Of a stretch of DNA of 64,000 nt, positions 27,943-36,554 are shown one piece after another. The first letter of the stretch is position 1, and each line of letters starts with the position of its first letter. The notes beneath the pieces were generated by a model. The model did not search any database. It saw nothing but the letters and a program-made list of their open reading frames with translations, and was not told the origin of the DNA. The DNA lies in NCBI RefSeq assembly GCF_000828715.1, contig NZ_AP014583.1, positions 2,540,001 to 2,604,000 of the forward strand, in the 5' to 3' direction. A program made the translations under genes and the position numbers. Source of the stretch: Winogradskyella sp. PG-2. GTDB taxonomy: Bacteria; Bacteroidota; Bacteroidia; Flavobacteriales; Flavobacteriaceae.

Positions 27943-28062
27943 CGGTCTTTTGTAAGATTAGTTGCGTAAGCATCTAAGATAACAAAAAGGTGAGTGGTAA
28001 GGAAATCCGTTAGGATTGCCGAGAGTTTGATTAAACAACGTAGCAATTAACTATACACGTTG
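27943..28062 (-). other. attC-like cassette junction S18 (120-bp class, divergent)
   Basis: The arms TTAGTTGCG and AGCAATTAAC pair and the outer right arm is TATACACG. The apical part is degenerate (AAATCC-GTTA-GGATT). Confidence 0.62.
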
Positions 28063-28586
28063 TTAGGGCATAGTCCTTTAATTTTCTGATAGAGTTACAA
28101 AAAGTTGAGATTTAATTTTCCAGACACCAGATTCTTTAGTCCACATCGCTGAATAATTCCCATTGATAATAGAATCATCACTTTTTTCTGGGTCGTATCC
28201 ATTCCAAATTCCATTTTCCCAAGCTAAACCTCTTTTTTCATTAACTTTAATTTCTTTGGTCTGGCGAATCCAATACATCTTACTTTTTCCACCATCAGAT
28301 ATGTATTTTTCTAATTCTTCTTTTCCACATAATAAAGTTCCATTTCCAGTAGTAATTAAAACATCATCCGTTAAAAATGAAAGTACTTTTTCATTCTGAT
28401 AAGACTTGAGTGCCGTATTTGATTCATTTCTAATGGCAGATATTTGTTCTTTATCAGTTTGAGAGTATAATTCCGATGTAACAAATAGAGTACATAGAAT
28501 TCCAAAAAAAATGTATTTAGTTTTTTTCATTTGTTATCTGAATTTATTCCTGCAATCATAATTTTGATTTATGGCATTTGCCCTAA
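28063..28586 (-). mobile_element. Cassette 18 (SnoaL/DUF4440-like)
   Basis: The ends are GTTAGGGCA and TGCCCTAAC. Confidence 0.68.
28078..28530 (-). CDS. Secreted SnoaL/DUF4440-type NTF2-fold protein
   Basis: The 150-residue protein has a signal peptide (KYIFFGILCTLFVTSELYSQ) and then an NTF2-like cone fold. It is recognisable from ISAIRNESNTALKSYQNEKVLSFLTDDVLIT and MWTKESGVWKIKSQLFV in outline. Members act as small-molecule isomerases, hydrolases or simple binding proteins. Nothing here fixes an enzyme activity. The protein is predicted to be periplasmic. Confidence 0.78.
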   Translation of the reverse strand: MKKTKYIFFGILCTLFVTSELYSQTDKEQISAIRNESNTALKSYQNEKVLSFLTDDVLITTGNGTLLCGKEELEKYISDGGKSKMYWIRQTKEIKVNEKRGLAWENGIWNGYDPEKSDDSIINGNYSAMWTKESGVWKIKSQLFVTLSEN

Positions 28587-28706
28587 CGTGTTTGTGCATG
28601 ATTTCGTTGCGTGTTTCAGCAACTAATTTAGCAAATACAAACCGAATAGAAAATCCGCGAGGATTTTCGTAAGTAGGCGAGTGCTAGCAATGAATTATAC
28701 ACGTTG
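28587..28706 (-). other. attC-like cassette junction S19 (120-bp class)
   Basis: The arms are GTGCATGATTTCGTTGC and GCAATGAATTATACACG. The apical hairpin is GAAAATCC-GCGA-GGATTTTC. Confidence 0.7.
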
Positions 28707-29483
28707 TTGTGCATTCGTTATTTTAGCATTAGATTACTTATTTAATAAAACAATAGCCTCACGCGATAAGGCATTGATACCTTGGCCACGTGATTCTATA
28801 TAATCATACAAATTTTTTAATGCTTTTAAATGTAGATGCCTATGAAGTAAACCTTGAGTTTTCCGTTCAATATTTGTTTCTATTTTTAATTTACTATAAA
28901 AATTTGATGGAATTCCAAGTAACTGTTCACTAGCTTTTCGTTCATCTATTGCTCTATCTAAAAACTCACGATTTATAATTTCAAATTCATCTTGTTTCGA
29001 GAGTAATTCTATAAGAAAATCACGTTGTACCTCATTAAGTAAACTTCCGTTTTCTGAAAATTCCATATTCTTGAATGCTTGATTTACAGGGTGATATTTC
29101 AGATACATAGCTAGAACATCTGAACTATCGATTAGTTCATCAATTGAAGATTGAGAAATGTCATTTGAATCAAAATAGTCAAAGTAATTATCAATATTCT
29201 GTTTATAATCGGTGGTTTTAATAATGAGTTTGTTAATGTTTAAAGTATCGACGGTAAGATCATTTATTATTTTATCAATATAACTTTGAGATTTAAACTT
29301 TATTTTTCTTCGCTCATTCCAATTATTAATTTGTAGGGCAATCAAAATTCCGATAACCACAAGAACTATTTCACCAAAAGCATATTTAAAATATTTTCCA
29401 GTTTTGTTTTCCATAAGCAAGTTTTGGCGAATTTTTCTAAAGAATTTTATCATTGGTTATTGGTTGGTTATAATGAAGCACAA
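28707..29483 (-). mobile_element. Cassette 19 (DUF6090, copy 2)
   Basis: The ends are GTTGTGC and GCACAAC; pairing is shorter than in most cassettes. Confidence 0.65.
28734..29453 (-). CDS. DUF6090-family membrane protein, copy 2
   Basis: The 239-residue protein shares the same basic N-terminus and membrane helix with the protein at 27190-27912 (ALQINNWNE region). It then has a different helical periplasmic domain (NDLTVDTLNINKLIIKTTDYKQ in outline). The shared N-terminus may be a membrane-targeting or assembly module combined with variable sensor domains. Family function is unknown. Confidence 0.82.
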   Translation of the reverse strand: MIKFFRKIRQNLLMENKTGKYFKYAFGEIVLVVIGILIALQINNWNERRKIKFKSQSYIDKIINDLTVDTLNINKLIIKTTDYKQNIDNYFDYFDSNDISQSSIDELIDSSDVLAMYLKYHPVNQAFKNMEFSENGSLLNEVQRDFLIELLSKQDEFEIINREFLDRAIDERKASEQLLGIPSNFYSKLKIETNIERKTQGLLHRHLHLKALKNLYDYIESRGQGINALSREAIVLLNK

Positions 29484-29603
29484 CGGTCTAGTGTATGATT
29501 TCGTTGCGTGTTTAAGCACTAAATTTAGCAAATAATTCACAGATAGAAAGTCCGTGAGGACTTTAGTAAGTAGGCTCTAACTAGCAATGAATTATACATA
29601 TTG
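29484..29603 (-). other. attC-like cassette junction S20 (120-bp class)
   Basis: The arms are GTGTATGATTTCGTTGC and GCAATGAATTATACAT. The apical hairpin is GAAAGTCC-GTGA-GGACTTTA. Confidence 0.7.
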
Positions 29604-29618
29604 TTAGGCATAGTTTTT

Positions 29619-30077
29619 TTAATCCTCAATTTCGACTATCATATAAACCGAAGCTGCAATATTATGAGGAACACTTACTCCAACTGCTGTTCGAGTATGC
29701 TTGCCAATTTCGCCAAATACTTCAACGATAAAATCGGAAGCACCATTCATAGCATCAGCTTGTTCAGTATTTTCAGAGGTCGAATTCACTAATCCGTGTA
29801 CCGCAACAATACTAGTTACTTTATCAAGTGGACAAATTGTTTTTATTGCGGCTAAACATCCAATGGCACATAATTTTGTGGCATTCTTGCTTTCATTTAA
29901 TGTAATATCTTTTCCAAGTTTACCTTTCTGAACAATTCCATTTTGAATGGGAATTTGTCCTGCGATATAAATAAGGTTATTGGTTCGCTTTGCTGGAATG
30001 TAATTTGCAACAGGTTTTGGTACTTCTGGTAATTTAATACCCAATTCAATTAATTTTGATTCAATTTTACTCATCAA
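29619..30077 (-). CDS. RidA/YjgF-family protein
   Basis: The 152-residue protein has the RidA signature around IYIAGQIPIQNG and the C-terminal HTRTAVGVSVPHNIAASVYM with the conserved arginine. RidA enzymes hydrolyse reactive enamine/imine intermediates, and some relatives of this length have other roles. Its start overlaps the stop of the upstream MddA-like gene by four bases (ATGA), so translation is probably coupled. It is the last gene of the cassette-20 operon. Confidence 0.88.
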   Translation of the reverse strand: MMSKIESKLIELGIKLPEVPKPVANYIPAKRTNNLIYIAGQIPIQNGIVQKGKLGKDITLNESKNATKLCAIGCLAAIKTICPLDKVTSIVAVHGLVNSTSENTEQADAMNGASDFIVEVFGEIGKHTRTAVGVSVPHNIAASVYMIVEIED

Positions 30078-30817
30078 CCTTTGATTTTAATTTTTGTAAA
30101 AGGTACAATCATAGGTACTTCTTTCTGGTACGTTTCATATTTTTCTCCAATAAATTTACGCAGGTCTTTTTCCTCTAAATATTTTACAGCTATAAAAATG
30201 TACATAGTAGTTACTAAAGAAAATAGTAAATGCCCAACTGTCATAGTTGGTGTTGCCCAAAAGGCAATTATAAAACCTAGCATTATAGGATGTCTAACAA
30301 TTTTATATAAATAGTTGGTTTGAAATTTCGGGTTGGCAGTTTGTTTGTTTGTTAGATTATCGAAAATTTGGGCTAATCCAAAAAGCTCAAAATGATTAAT
30401 CATAAACGTAGAAAGTAAAACAATAAGCCAACCTAGAAAAAATATTCCAGTTATAATACCTGAAAGAACTGTGTTTTCAGTTTCCCAAATTATAGTTGTT
30501 ATTGGTTGCCATTGCCAATAGATTAAAATTAGAGCTAAACTAGAAAGTAAAATATATGTGCTACGTTCCATAGCTTGACTAAAAATGGAATTAAACCATT
30601 CTTTAAATTTTGGTCTCGCCATTATACTATGTTGTAGAGCAAAAACACTTAATAAGATTACATTGATAAATATAGAATAAAGCAATGTGGTCTCCGAACC
30701 AGAATCTATTGATTTTGGAACGATAATATTACTTACAAAACCAATGGCGTATAAAAATGCAATTAGAAATACCAAATAGGCAACAATTCCATAAAATAGG
30801 ATGATATATTTTTTCAT
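30074..30817 (-). CDS. mddA: MddA-like methanethiol S-methyltransferase (NnrU/ICMT fold)
   Basis: The 247-residue integral membrane protein has about six helices. It shows the family blocks ALQHSIMARPKFKEWF, ERSTYILLSSLALIL, IYWQWQPI and RHPIMLGFIIAFWATP. The last is the S-adenosylmethionine-binding region shared with isoprenylcysteine methyltransferases. MddA methylates methanethiol to dimethyl sulfide. The neighbouring OsmC peroxidase also deals with thiol or peroxide chemistry, so the operon may handle sulfur or oxidative stress. The substrate is inferred from family resemblance only. Confidence 0.75.
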   Translation of the reverse strand: MKKYIILFYGIVAYLVFLIAFLYAIGFVSNIIVPKSIDSGSETTLLYSIFINVILLSVFALQHSIMARPKFKEWFNSIFSQAMERSTYILLSSLALILIYWQWQPITTIIWETENTVLSGIITGIFFLGWLIVLLSTFMINHFELFGLAQIFDNLTNKQTANPKFQTNYLYKIVRHPIMLGFIIAFWATPTMTVGHLLFSLVTTMYIFIAVKYLEEKDLRKFIGEKYETYQKEVPMIVPFTKIKIKG

Positions 30818-30828
30818 AATTTATGTTT

Positions 30829-31410
30829 TTAGTTTTTGATTTTATCTTCGGTATTTAAAGTAATTGGGATTCCTTTTTTTATAGTTTGATAAACAATGCA
30901 ACTATGTTTTGCTCCGTTTATTAATGTGTGTAATAGCTTTTCATTTGTGTTTTTGGCAATAATTAATGCATCAATATGCATAGATTGAAATTCAACGGGA
31001 ACAGATGTATCAATCATTAATGTTCCTCTTACATCAACTTGAGCCGTTGTGTATATTTTTGTTTCAATAAGTTCTATTTTCAATTTATTAGCAATGAGTC
31101 TAATCGTACTTTCGAAACAAGAAGCTAATGAAGCACAGAGTAAATCTCCAGGATTTGGAAAATCGTGGTCGCCTCCAACTGCTTTATGAACTCCAATTTT
31201 AAATGGAATCTTCATTTTACCATTTATGGAAACCGATGTTCTAAATGGGTCGTGTAAATTCATTCCAACAACCTCCGCTGAATCAGTAATCCAAGCAGAT
31301 GTGGAATCATTTTGATATTTTTCATAAAGAACTAAATGTCTTTGATGAACAATGGAATAGTCTTTAATGGATTTTGTACTCTTGGATGAAAAATCTTGAT
31401 TAGGCATCAC
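30829..31410 (-). CDS. OsmC-family peroxiredoxin-like protein
   Basis: The protein has 193 residues. The two redox cysteines are in LLCASLASCFESTI (second Cys) and AKHSCIVYQTI, as in OsmC/Ohr thiol peroxidases that reduce organic hydroperoxides. The glycine-rich loop GGDHDFPNPGDL precedes the first. The start lies 103 bp downstream of the AraC-like gene's stop. The MddA-like gene begins 11 bp after its stop, consistent with an operon. Confidence 0.86.
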   Translation of the reverse strand: MMPNQDFSSKSTKSIKDYSIVHQRHLVLYEKYQNDSTSAWITDSAEVVGMNLHDPFRTSVSINGKMKIPFKIGVHKAVGGDHDFPNPGDLLCASLASCFESTIRLIANKLKIELIETKIYTTAQVDVRGTLMIDTSVPVEFQSMHIDALIIAKNTNEKLLHTLINGAKHSCIVYQTIKKGIPITLNTEDKIKN

Positions 31411-31512
31411 ATCATTTTTTTAATTTAATAATGATGTAAAGGTTGTATTTATATTTCCAATCAGGATTTCTTAAAAGTCCAAATAATGTTCTTAAAAGCC
31501 CAATAAATATAG

Positions 31513-32379
31513 TTACGTTTCTTTTTTAAGTATTCTAAATCTACGTGGCGTTACTTTTGCTTTCTTTTTAAAAGCTTGAATGAAATGGGAATTATTTTTA
31601 AATCCACATTCACAACCTACCTCACTTACGGTTAAATTTGTCCCTAATAATAGTGTTTTAGAGTAGTCTAATCTTTTGTTGATTAACCACCTACTTGGTG
31701 TTTTGTTAAATTTACTTTTAAATTCACGCTTAAAAGAAGATAGGCTTTTTCCACAAAGTTTTGCAAAATCAGCTATTTTTAAATCGTATTGAAAATTTTC
31801 CATCATTATATTTTCAATAGTTGATTTAGTGTTTTGTGTTATTGAATTAAAGAAAACTAGCAGTTCGTTATTATTTGAATTAAGTACGATATTGAAGAGT
31901 AATTCTTTAAATTTAATTTCCACTAATTCTTTAGGCATTTCCACTTCTTGGTTTAAATATTGGAATATACTTTTTATTAAAGTTTTAAACACGTCATTAG
32001 TAGTAATGTCGAAAATTTGATTATGCTCTTTCTTATGATTGAAGTCTTTTTTAAAAGTTGGATTCTCTGAAATAAACTTTTTTATAAAATCATCATTAAT
32101 AAAAAATAGCATTACGCAATACTCGCTTTCTAAATATTGTTTTGTAGTATAAACACCTTTTCTAACAAAAAGAGTATCTCCCGCAGTAAGTTTATGGGTG
32201 TTTTTTGAAGTAATCCAATCCTTTTTTCCGCTAATGACATAAGTGATTAAATGATTCTCAATCCATAACTGATACTCTTCAATATTGAGAGGGCATTTAT
32301 ATTCTACGAATAAGAAATCATTGCCAACAAGTTTGTTGAATTTTGGATGATTTTTAAAGTATTCGTATGCATTAATCAC
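31513..32379 (-). CDS. AraC-family transcriptional regulator
   Basis: The 288-residue protein has an N-terminal sensing domain (about 1-170, partly cupin-like with TAGDTLFVRKGVY). The C-terminal AraC double helix-turn-helix is at about 190-285, from LKIADFAKLCGKSLSSFKREFK and GFKNNSHFIQAFKKKAKVTPRRFR in outline. As the first gene of cassette 20, it is the probable local activator of the osmC, mddA and ridA genes that follow. Confidence 0.9.
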   Translation of the reverse strand: MINAYEYFKNHPKFNKLVGNDFLFVEYKCPLNIEEYQLWIENHLITYVISGKKDWITSKNTHKLTAGDTLFVRKGVYTTKQYLESEYCVMLFFINDDFIKKFISENPTFKKDFNHKKEHNQIFDITTNDVFKTLIKSIFQYLNQEVEMPKELVEIKFKELLFNIVLNSNNNELLVFFNSITQNTKSTIENIMMENFQYDLKIADFAKLCGKSLSSFKREFKSKFNKTPSRWLINKRLDYSKTLLLGTNLTVSEVGCECGFKNNSHFIQAFKKKAKVTPRRFRILKKET

Positions 32380-32412
32380 TATGTTGTTTTCAGTTTTTTA
32401 AATTATGCCTAA

Positions 32413-32638
32413 CGCCCACTGTGTATGGCGTAGTGAGGCGCGCCTCACGGAAAGCTATTGTTGCGCCTGATTAGCTATACACGCTGTTGTGTGTAGTATC
32501 GTTCGGAGTTCTCGTAGACTCGACTAAATATACATAAAATTAGCGAGGTGCGACAAACAGTGGGCGTTGGTATGTAATTAGTAGAAGGGCAGCGTTTGGA
32601 AAACGCGATTCTACGTGCCGTAGGCAATTACATACCAA
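32413..32638. repeat. R226 unit copy J
   Basis: Full-length copy at TATGCCTAA|C, with the AAAGCTATTG and TTAGCGAGG variants it shares with copy K. Confidence 0.9.
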
Positions 32639-32758
32639 CGATTAGGCTATGGGTATTTGCTTAAATCACTAAGATAGCAAAAAGGCACAAAGTGAGGAAT
32701 ATTCGAAGAATATTCCGATTGGTACTTACTAATCTCAAGCAATTACCTATAGCTATTG
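32639..32758 (-). other. attC-like cassette junction S21 (120-bp class, divergent arms)
   Basis: The outer arms are GGCTATGGGTA and TTACCTATAGCTA. The apical hairpin is GGAATATTCGAAGAATATTCC, entirely different in sequence from its siblings but fully paired. Confidence 0.66.
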
Positions 32759-33852
32759 TTGTAAAACGTTTTAATTCTCCGTTTCTGGTGGTGTTGAAAT
32801 TGAGTAAATTTTAAGTCTTCTGTTAAAAAATATTTAAGATTATTAAATTATTTAATTTTCATTAATTTTATTGTACTCTAATTATTCTAAAACTTATTTA
32901 TGTCTAAAGTGTAGTTTAAAAATGGATAATAACCTTTTAATAAATCTATTAACAAGGTCAATTTTATTCTCTTTTTTTAGAATAACAAAAATTTCATCTG
33001 AAGTTATAAACCAATTTTTTTTTGTTTTTTAAAAATTTTAGTTTCAACTTTAAATTTAGTTGCTCTAACATAATTTTTGCTAATCATTATTTTTAATGAA
33101 CCAAATGAATCCATTCTATGCTGCAATTCATCTAATGTATGATTTGATGGGTTCTTAATTGTAGTTATATCAATTAAATCCTTTCTACTAAAATAATTTT
33201 GTTTGCCTTGTTGAGGACTTCCTTGAACCTTATTAATAAAATCAATTATAACTTTATTTAAATTTAATGAGGCTAGTTTCGCCTTTTCAAATTTAATTTT
33301 CCTTAAGTTTTTGTTGTCAATTTGAATTGATTCTGACAATAAAATAGGTCCATGATCTATTTTTTCTGTCATATAATGATAAGAATAGCCTGTTTCTTTT
33401 TCTCTATTATAGAGTGTCCAAGGTGTTACTAGCCAACCTCTATAAGAAGGTAATATACCATTATGATTATTTAAACCAGATTTAAAAACATTGAGTAATT
33501 CGATACTAAATATTTGATCACAGCCAAAAGAAAATGCATAATCTGGTTGAATTTTGTTTTTTAAAAATTTAATAAATTTCGGATGATTAATATTGTTGTT
33601 TTCCGGAATAATTATTTTTACTCCCCTTAGACTACAAAACGTTTGAATATTCCAAAATATTTTTCGGGTTAATTTGGACTTATTAGAGCTTGTATCGCAA
33701 ATTAGTAAAACTTTTATTTTATTTATTTTTGATGCTATGCGAATTGCTTCATTAGTTAAGATGATACTTTTTATACTAGCATAATTGCCAAAAATTACTA
33801 CGGAATTTTTTTTTGAATTTAATATCATTAACTAGAGTCAAATGTTTTACAA
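32759..33852 (-). mobile_element. Cassette 21 (formyltransferase-like)
   Basis: The ends are GTTGTAAAAC and GTTTTACAAC. The 245 bp between the left end and the gene stop (32759-33003) are very AT-rich and show no gene. Confidence 0.68.
33004..33828 (-). CDS. Formyltransferase-fold protein (methionyl-tRNA formyltransferase-like)
   Basis: The protein has 274 residues. The hydrolase/formyltransferase signature NNHNGILPSYRG is near residue 140, and the later catalytic stretch EKIDHGPILLS carries the conserved Asp-His region. The N-terminal Rossmann-like half begins NSVVIFGNYASIKS. The C-terminal OB domain typical of Fmt is missing. It is more likely a sugar-nucleotide or amine formyltransferase, or a hydrolase, than a housekeeping enzyme. 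It uses 10-formyl-tetrahydrofolate by family analogy. Confidence 0.78.
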   Translation of the reverse strand: MILNSKKNSVVIFGNYASIKSIILTNEAIRIASKINKIKVLLICDTSSNKSKLTRKIFWNIQTFCSLRGVKIIIPENNNINHPKFIKFLKNKIQPDYAFSFGCDQIFSIELLNVFKSGLNNHNGILPSYRGWLVTPWTLYNREKETGYSYHYMTEKIDHGPILLSESIQIDNKNLRKIKFEKAKLASLNLNKVIIDFINKVQGSPQQGKQNYFSRKDLIDITTIKNPSNHTLDELQHRMDSFGSLKIMISKNYVRATKFKVETKIFKKQKKIGL

Positions 33853-33970
33853 CGGTTGTGTATAAAAATAGTGGCGGTTTAGGACCACAAACTTTTCAAT
33901 TTAGATCATAGTTAATTATTGTTTCTGTCTTTTGTATTGGTAGATTCTTCGCCATTATTTTTATACGTTG
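33853..33970 (-). other. attC-like cassette junction S22 (120-bp class), partly coding
   Basis: The outer arms TTGTGTATAAAAATAGTGGCG and CGCCATTATTTTTATACG pair closely. The next gene reads about 60 bp into the right arm. Confidence 0.68.
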
Positions 33971-34610
33971 TTGGGCGCAGTAATTCTCTTTCTACACCAC
34001 TAATACCGGTTCTTGCCCATACCGCATCATCCTCATTCATGGCTTTGTCGGGTCTGAAATAGAATTCCAAAAATTCTTTGCTTTCAGTAGGGAATTGACG
34101 ATAATCCCAAGCCCCGTCAGTTGATGAAAGAATTCCCGATGTTAATTCCGCAATTGAAGCACTGATGATTCCATACCCAATATTTATAATTCCAGGTTGA
34201 CCTGCTGAGCGTCTAAAAGACCACATTCGGTCTAGTTTTTTAGACTTTTCTAACTTTAGGTCAATATTACCGATTGTTTTGTGACCCTCTAGAAAGTCAG
34301 TTAGTTTCCACCAAGGGTCGTCAGAGTCGTCAGGGTCTACCACTGATTCACAGTAAGCATCAGTACCACCCGCAATTCCTTTTATTGTAAACCAAGCGTA
34401 TTCATTCTCTTTCCATTGAAATGTGTCCGATAATTCAATATCAAACATATATTTCTCATCTTTATCACGAATAGTAACATTTAATTCAATCTCTTTTTCA
34501 ATTCCAACTGATTTTAGAAAAGAATGAATATGCTTTTGAGATAGACTTATTACTTGCCCAAAAGTTATTTCAGTCGATTCAACTGGTAATATGTCTATTG
34601 TAGTACTCAT
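33912..34610 (-). CDS. Unknown acidic protein whose C-terminus is encoded by the junction site
   Basis: The 232-residue soluble protein is acidic, with Trp-rich blocks (YAWFTIKGIAGGTDAY, SDDPWWKLTDFLEGH) resembling small immunity-type or DUF-type proteins. No family is assigned. The last 19 or so residues, from TYKNNGEEST onward, and the stop are encoded by S22, outside the cassette's own ends. A different downstream site would change the protein's tail. Confidence 0.66.
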   Translation of the reverse strand: MSTTIDILPVESTEITFGQVISLSQKHIHSFLKSVGIEKEIELNVTIRDKDEKYMFDIELSDTFQWKENEYAWFTIKGIAGGTDAYCESVVDPDDSDDPWWKLTDFLEGHKTIGNIDLKLEKSKKLDRMWSFRRSAGQPGIINIGYGIISASIAELTSGILSSTDGAWDYRQFPTESKEFLEFYFRPDKAMNEDDAVWARTGISGVERELLRPTTYKNNGEESTNTKDRNNN

Positions 34611-34630
34611 TTTTTACTTATTGCGCCCAA
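33971..34630 (-). mobile_element. Cassette 22 (unknown, immunity-like)
   Basis: The ends GTTGGGCGCA and TGCGCCCAAC are a perfect pair. The gene's 3' end runs into S22. Confidence 0.7.
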
Positions 34631-34856
34631 CGCCCACTGTGTATGGCGTAGTGAGGCGCGCCTCACGGAAAGCTATTGTTGCGCCTGATTAGCTATACAC
34701 GCTGTTGTGTGTAGTATCGTTCGGAGTTCTCGTAGACTCGACTAAATATACATAAAATTAGCGAGGTGCGACAAACAGTGGGCGTTGGTATGTAATTAGT
34801 AGAAGGGCAGCGTTTGGAAAACGCGATTCTACGTGCCGCAGGCAATTACATACCAA
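34631..34856. repeat. R226 unit copy K
   Basis: Full-length copy at GCGCCCAA|C. It shares AAAGCTATTG and TTAGCGAGG with copy J, suggesting a common recent source. Confidence 0.9.
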
Positions 34857-35041
34857 CGGTCTTGTGTATGAAACGTAGCGTTGCTTAAAAGTAGTATATT
34901 CTGGTTAAACAATGAGCCGAGTTTTTATATTTTGTGCTAATTTATCATTTTTAAAGCTTAAAAATCTAAAAAATTGGCGGAAACAGCAAGAAAACACAGA
35001 CATTTTGATAAGCCAAAACTAGCGATGTTTTATACATTGTG
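34857..35041 (-). other. attC-like cassette junction S23 (185-bp class)
   Basis: The arms are GTGTATGAAACGTAGCG and AGCGATGTTTTATACAT, close to S6 at the outside but divergent within. Confidence 0.66.
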
Positions 35042-35263
35042 TTGTGCGGTCGTTGTTTCTTATCCAGTATAATTTATCCGTTAGTTTTTATCCGTTAGTT
35101 TTTATCCGTGGACCTGATCCGTTTCGCCTCAAACCGGAACATAATCTTTGCGAAAATTCGTACGCTCTGTACCAGATTTATCCATCAAAAAAATACGATC
35201 TGTTTTAGCGATTAGTACCTTTTTTATTTTGAGTGATCACGAGTGCATTTTAATGACGCACAA
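35042..35263 (-). mobile_element. Cassette 23 (no gene)
   Basis: A 222-bp cassette with ends GTTGTGC and GCACAAC and no plausible reading frame. A short tandem of ATCCGTTAGTTTTT lies near 35076-35108. It may be a decayed cassette or may encode a small RNA. Confidence 0.58.
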
Positions 35264-35386
35264 CGGAATTGTGTATGGTTAGTTGCGTGGCTAAGCAACT
35301 AAATTAGTAAACAAATATGAACCTGAGAAAATTCCGAAGGAATTTTCCAAATAAGCACTTGCCAAAGCAATTAATTATACACGGTG
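35264..35386 (-). other. attC-like cassette junction S24 (120-bp class)
   Basis: The arms are GTGTATGGTTAGTTGC and GCAATTAATTATACAC. The apical hairpin GAAAATTCC-GAA-GGAATTTTC places it in the S3/S13 subfamily. Confidence 0.7.
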
Positions 35387-36433
35387 TTGTGCCCAGTTAT
35401 TTTAGTCGATACATCGTTTTATTTTTTTCTCCGATTTTTTCAAATAAACCGATTTCAGCTCCTTTTTTCAAATCTCTACTAGCTGTTGCAGAAGAAATAT
35501 CCTTAAAAATATCCATATAATCTTTTCTTGTAAATTCAGTTTTATTCAAGGAAATATAATATTCTAACCGGTCTTTTTCACTTAAAGTTCTATTATTGAA
35601 TTCTAATAATTGGCTTATTGAAATGTCAATTACGTTTAGCATATATTGGATAAATTTAGTTGATTTTCCAGATTTATCACTTTCAGCCAAGGCTTTATAA
35701 TATTTTTCTTGGTCGTTGCTAATTAAAGTTTCAAATGGTAGAAACTCAAATATTGGATATTTTTCCATTAAAATTAAAGTTTGCCATAATCGTCCCATTC
35801 TGCCATTTCCATCTAAAAAAGGATGTATGAATTCCATTTCGTAATGAAAAACACAACTTTTAATTAACTCAATTTCATCTGAATTTTTTAAATATTCAAA
35901 AAGGTCTTTCATTAAGTATGGCACATTTTCAAAAGGTGGTGCTAAATGCTCAACTTTAGAGCCTTTAACGATTCCTACACTTTGATTTCTATATTTGCCA
36001 GAATTTTCAATTAGATCTTCCATTAAGTTTTGATGTGCCTTTAAAAATGATTTTTCATTAGAAGGATTGTATTCTTCTAAATTTTCATAGATTTTAATAG
36101 CATTTAAAACTTCAAGAACATCTTTTTCAGGACCAATAACTCTTTTGTTTTCAAGAAGTGCTGTTATTTGTTCTTCCGTGAGTGTGTTTCCTTCTATTTT
36201 TAATGAAGAATGAATAGTTTTAATCCTATTTTGTTTTCTGAGTTTCGGTGAAGGTTTGTTTAATAAATTAGCATTTACTTCTCCTATTTTTTCAGAAATA
36301 GAAGTTATTAATTTTAAAATCGAAGATGTTATTTCGTAAGGTGGTTTCATTATGATACTATCATTTGATACTATCAAATATACATTCATTTCCTTTAATT
36401 ATGTAATAGAACGGATTTTTTAATTGGGCACAA
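35387..36433 (-). mobile_element. Cassette 24 (Fic, copy 2)
   Basis: Same ends as cassette 6 (GTTGTGCCCA/TGGGCACAAC), with about eight base changes that I could spot across 1047 bp. It is flanked by S24 and S25 rather than S6 and R226. Confidence 0.74.
35397..36389 (-). CDS. Fic-domain AMP transferase-like protein, copy 2
   Basis: The 330-residue protein differs from the copy at 15305-16297 at only two residues: Ser4 is Tyr here, and a Lys in EYLKKSDE is Asn. It keeps the intact HPFLDGNGRMGR catalytic motif, the SLKIEGN inhibitory motif and the C-terminal winged helix. The near identity of two copies 20 kb apart, with different flanking sites, argues for recent movement of this cassette. Both look functional. 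Confidence 0.9.
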   Translation of the reverse strand: MNVYLIVSNDSIIMKPPYEITSSILKLITSISEKIGEVNANLLNKPSPKLRKQNRIKTIHSSLKIEGNTLTEEQITALLENKRVIGPEKDVLEVLNAIKIYENLEEYNPSNEKSFLKAHQNLMEDLIENSGKYRNQSVGIVKGSKVEHLAPPFENVPYLMKDLFEYLKNSDEIELIKSCVFHYEMEFIHPFLDGNGRMGRLWQTLILMEKYPIFEFLPFETLISNDQEKYYKALAESDKSGKSTKFIQYMLNVIDISISQLLEFNNRTLSEKDRLEYYISLNKTEFTRKDYMDIFKDISSATASRDLKKGAEIGLFEKIGEKNKTMYRLK

Positions 36434-36554
36434 CGGTCTCGTATAGCCGTCAGTTACGGGTTTAAAGTTACTGTTTTTCGGTTAAGCACTGACGTTAGTA
36501 ATTCCGAGTGGATTCGGACGTAGTCGAATCCGCCGTAATTGCGGTTATACATTG
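36434..36554 (-). other. attC-like cassette junction S25 (120-bp class, GC-richer arms)
   Basis: The arms CGTATAGCCGTCAGTTACGG and CCGTAATTGCGGTTATAC pair. TTAC/GTAA replaces the common TTGC/GCAA. The apical region has GGATTCGGAC and GTCGAATCC. S27 is nearly the same. Confidence 0.7.

Larger units (their letters stand above)
29604..32412 (-). mobile_element. Cassette 20 (four-gene operon)
   Basis: The ends GTTAGGCATA and TATGCCTAAC are a perfect pair enclosing AraC, OsmC, MddA-like and RidA genes, all on the minus strand. This is the most gene-rich cassette. Confidence 0.7.
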
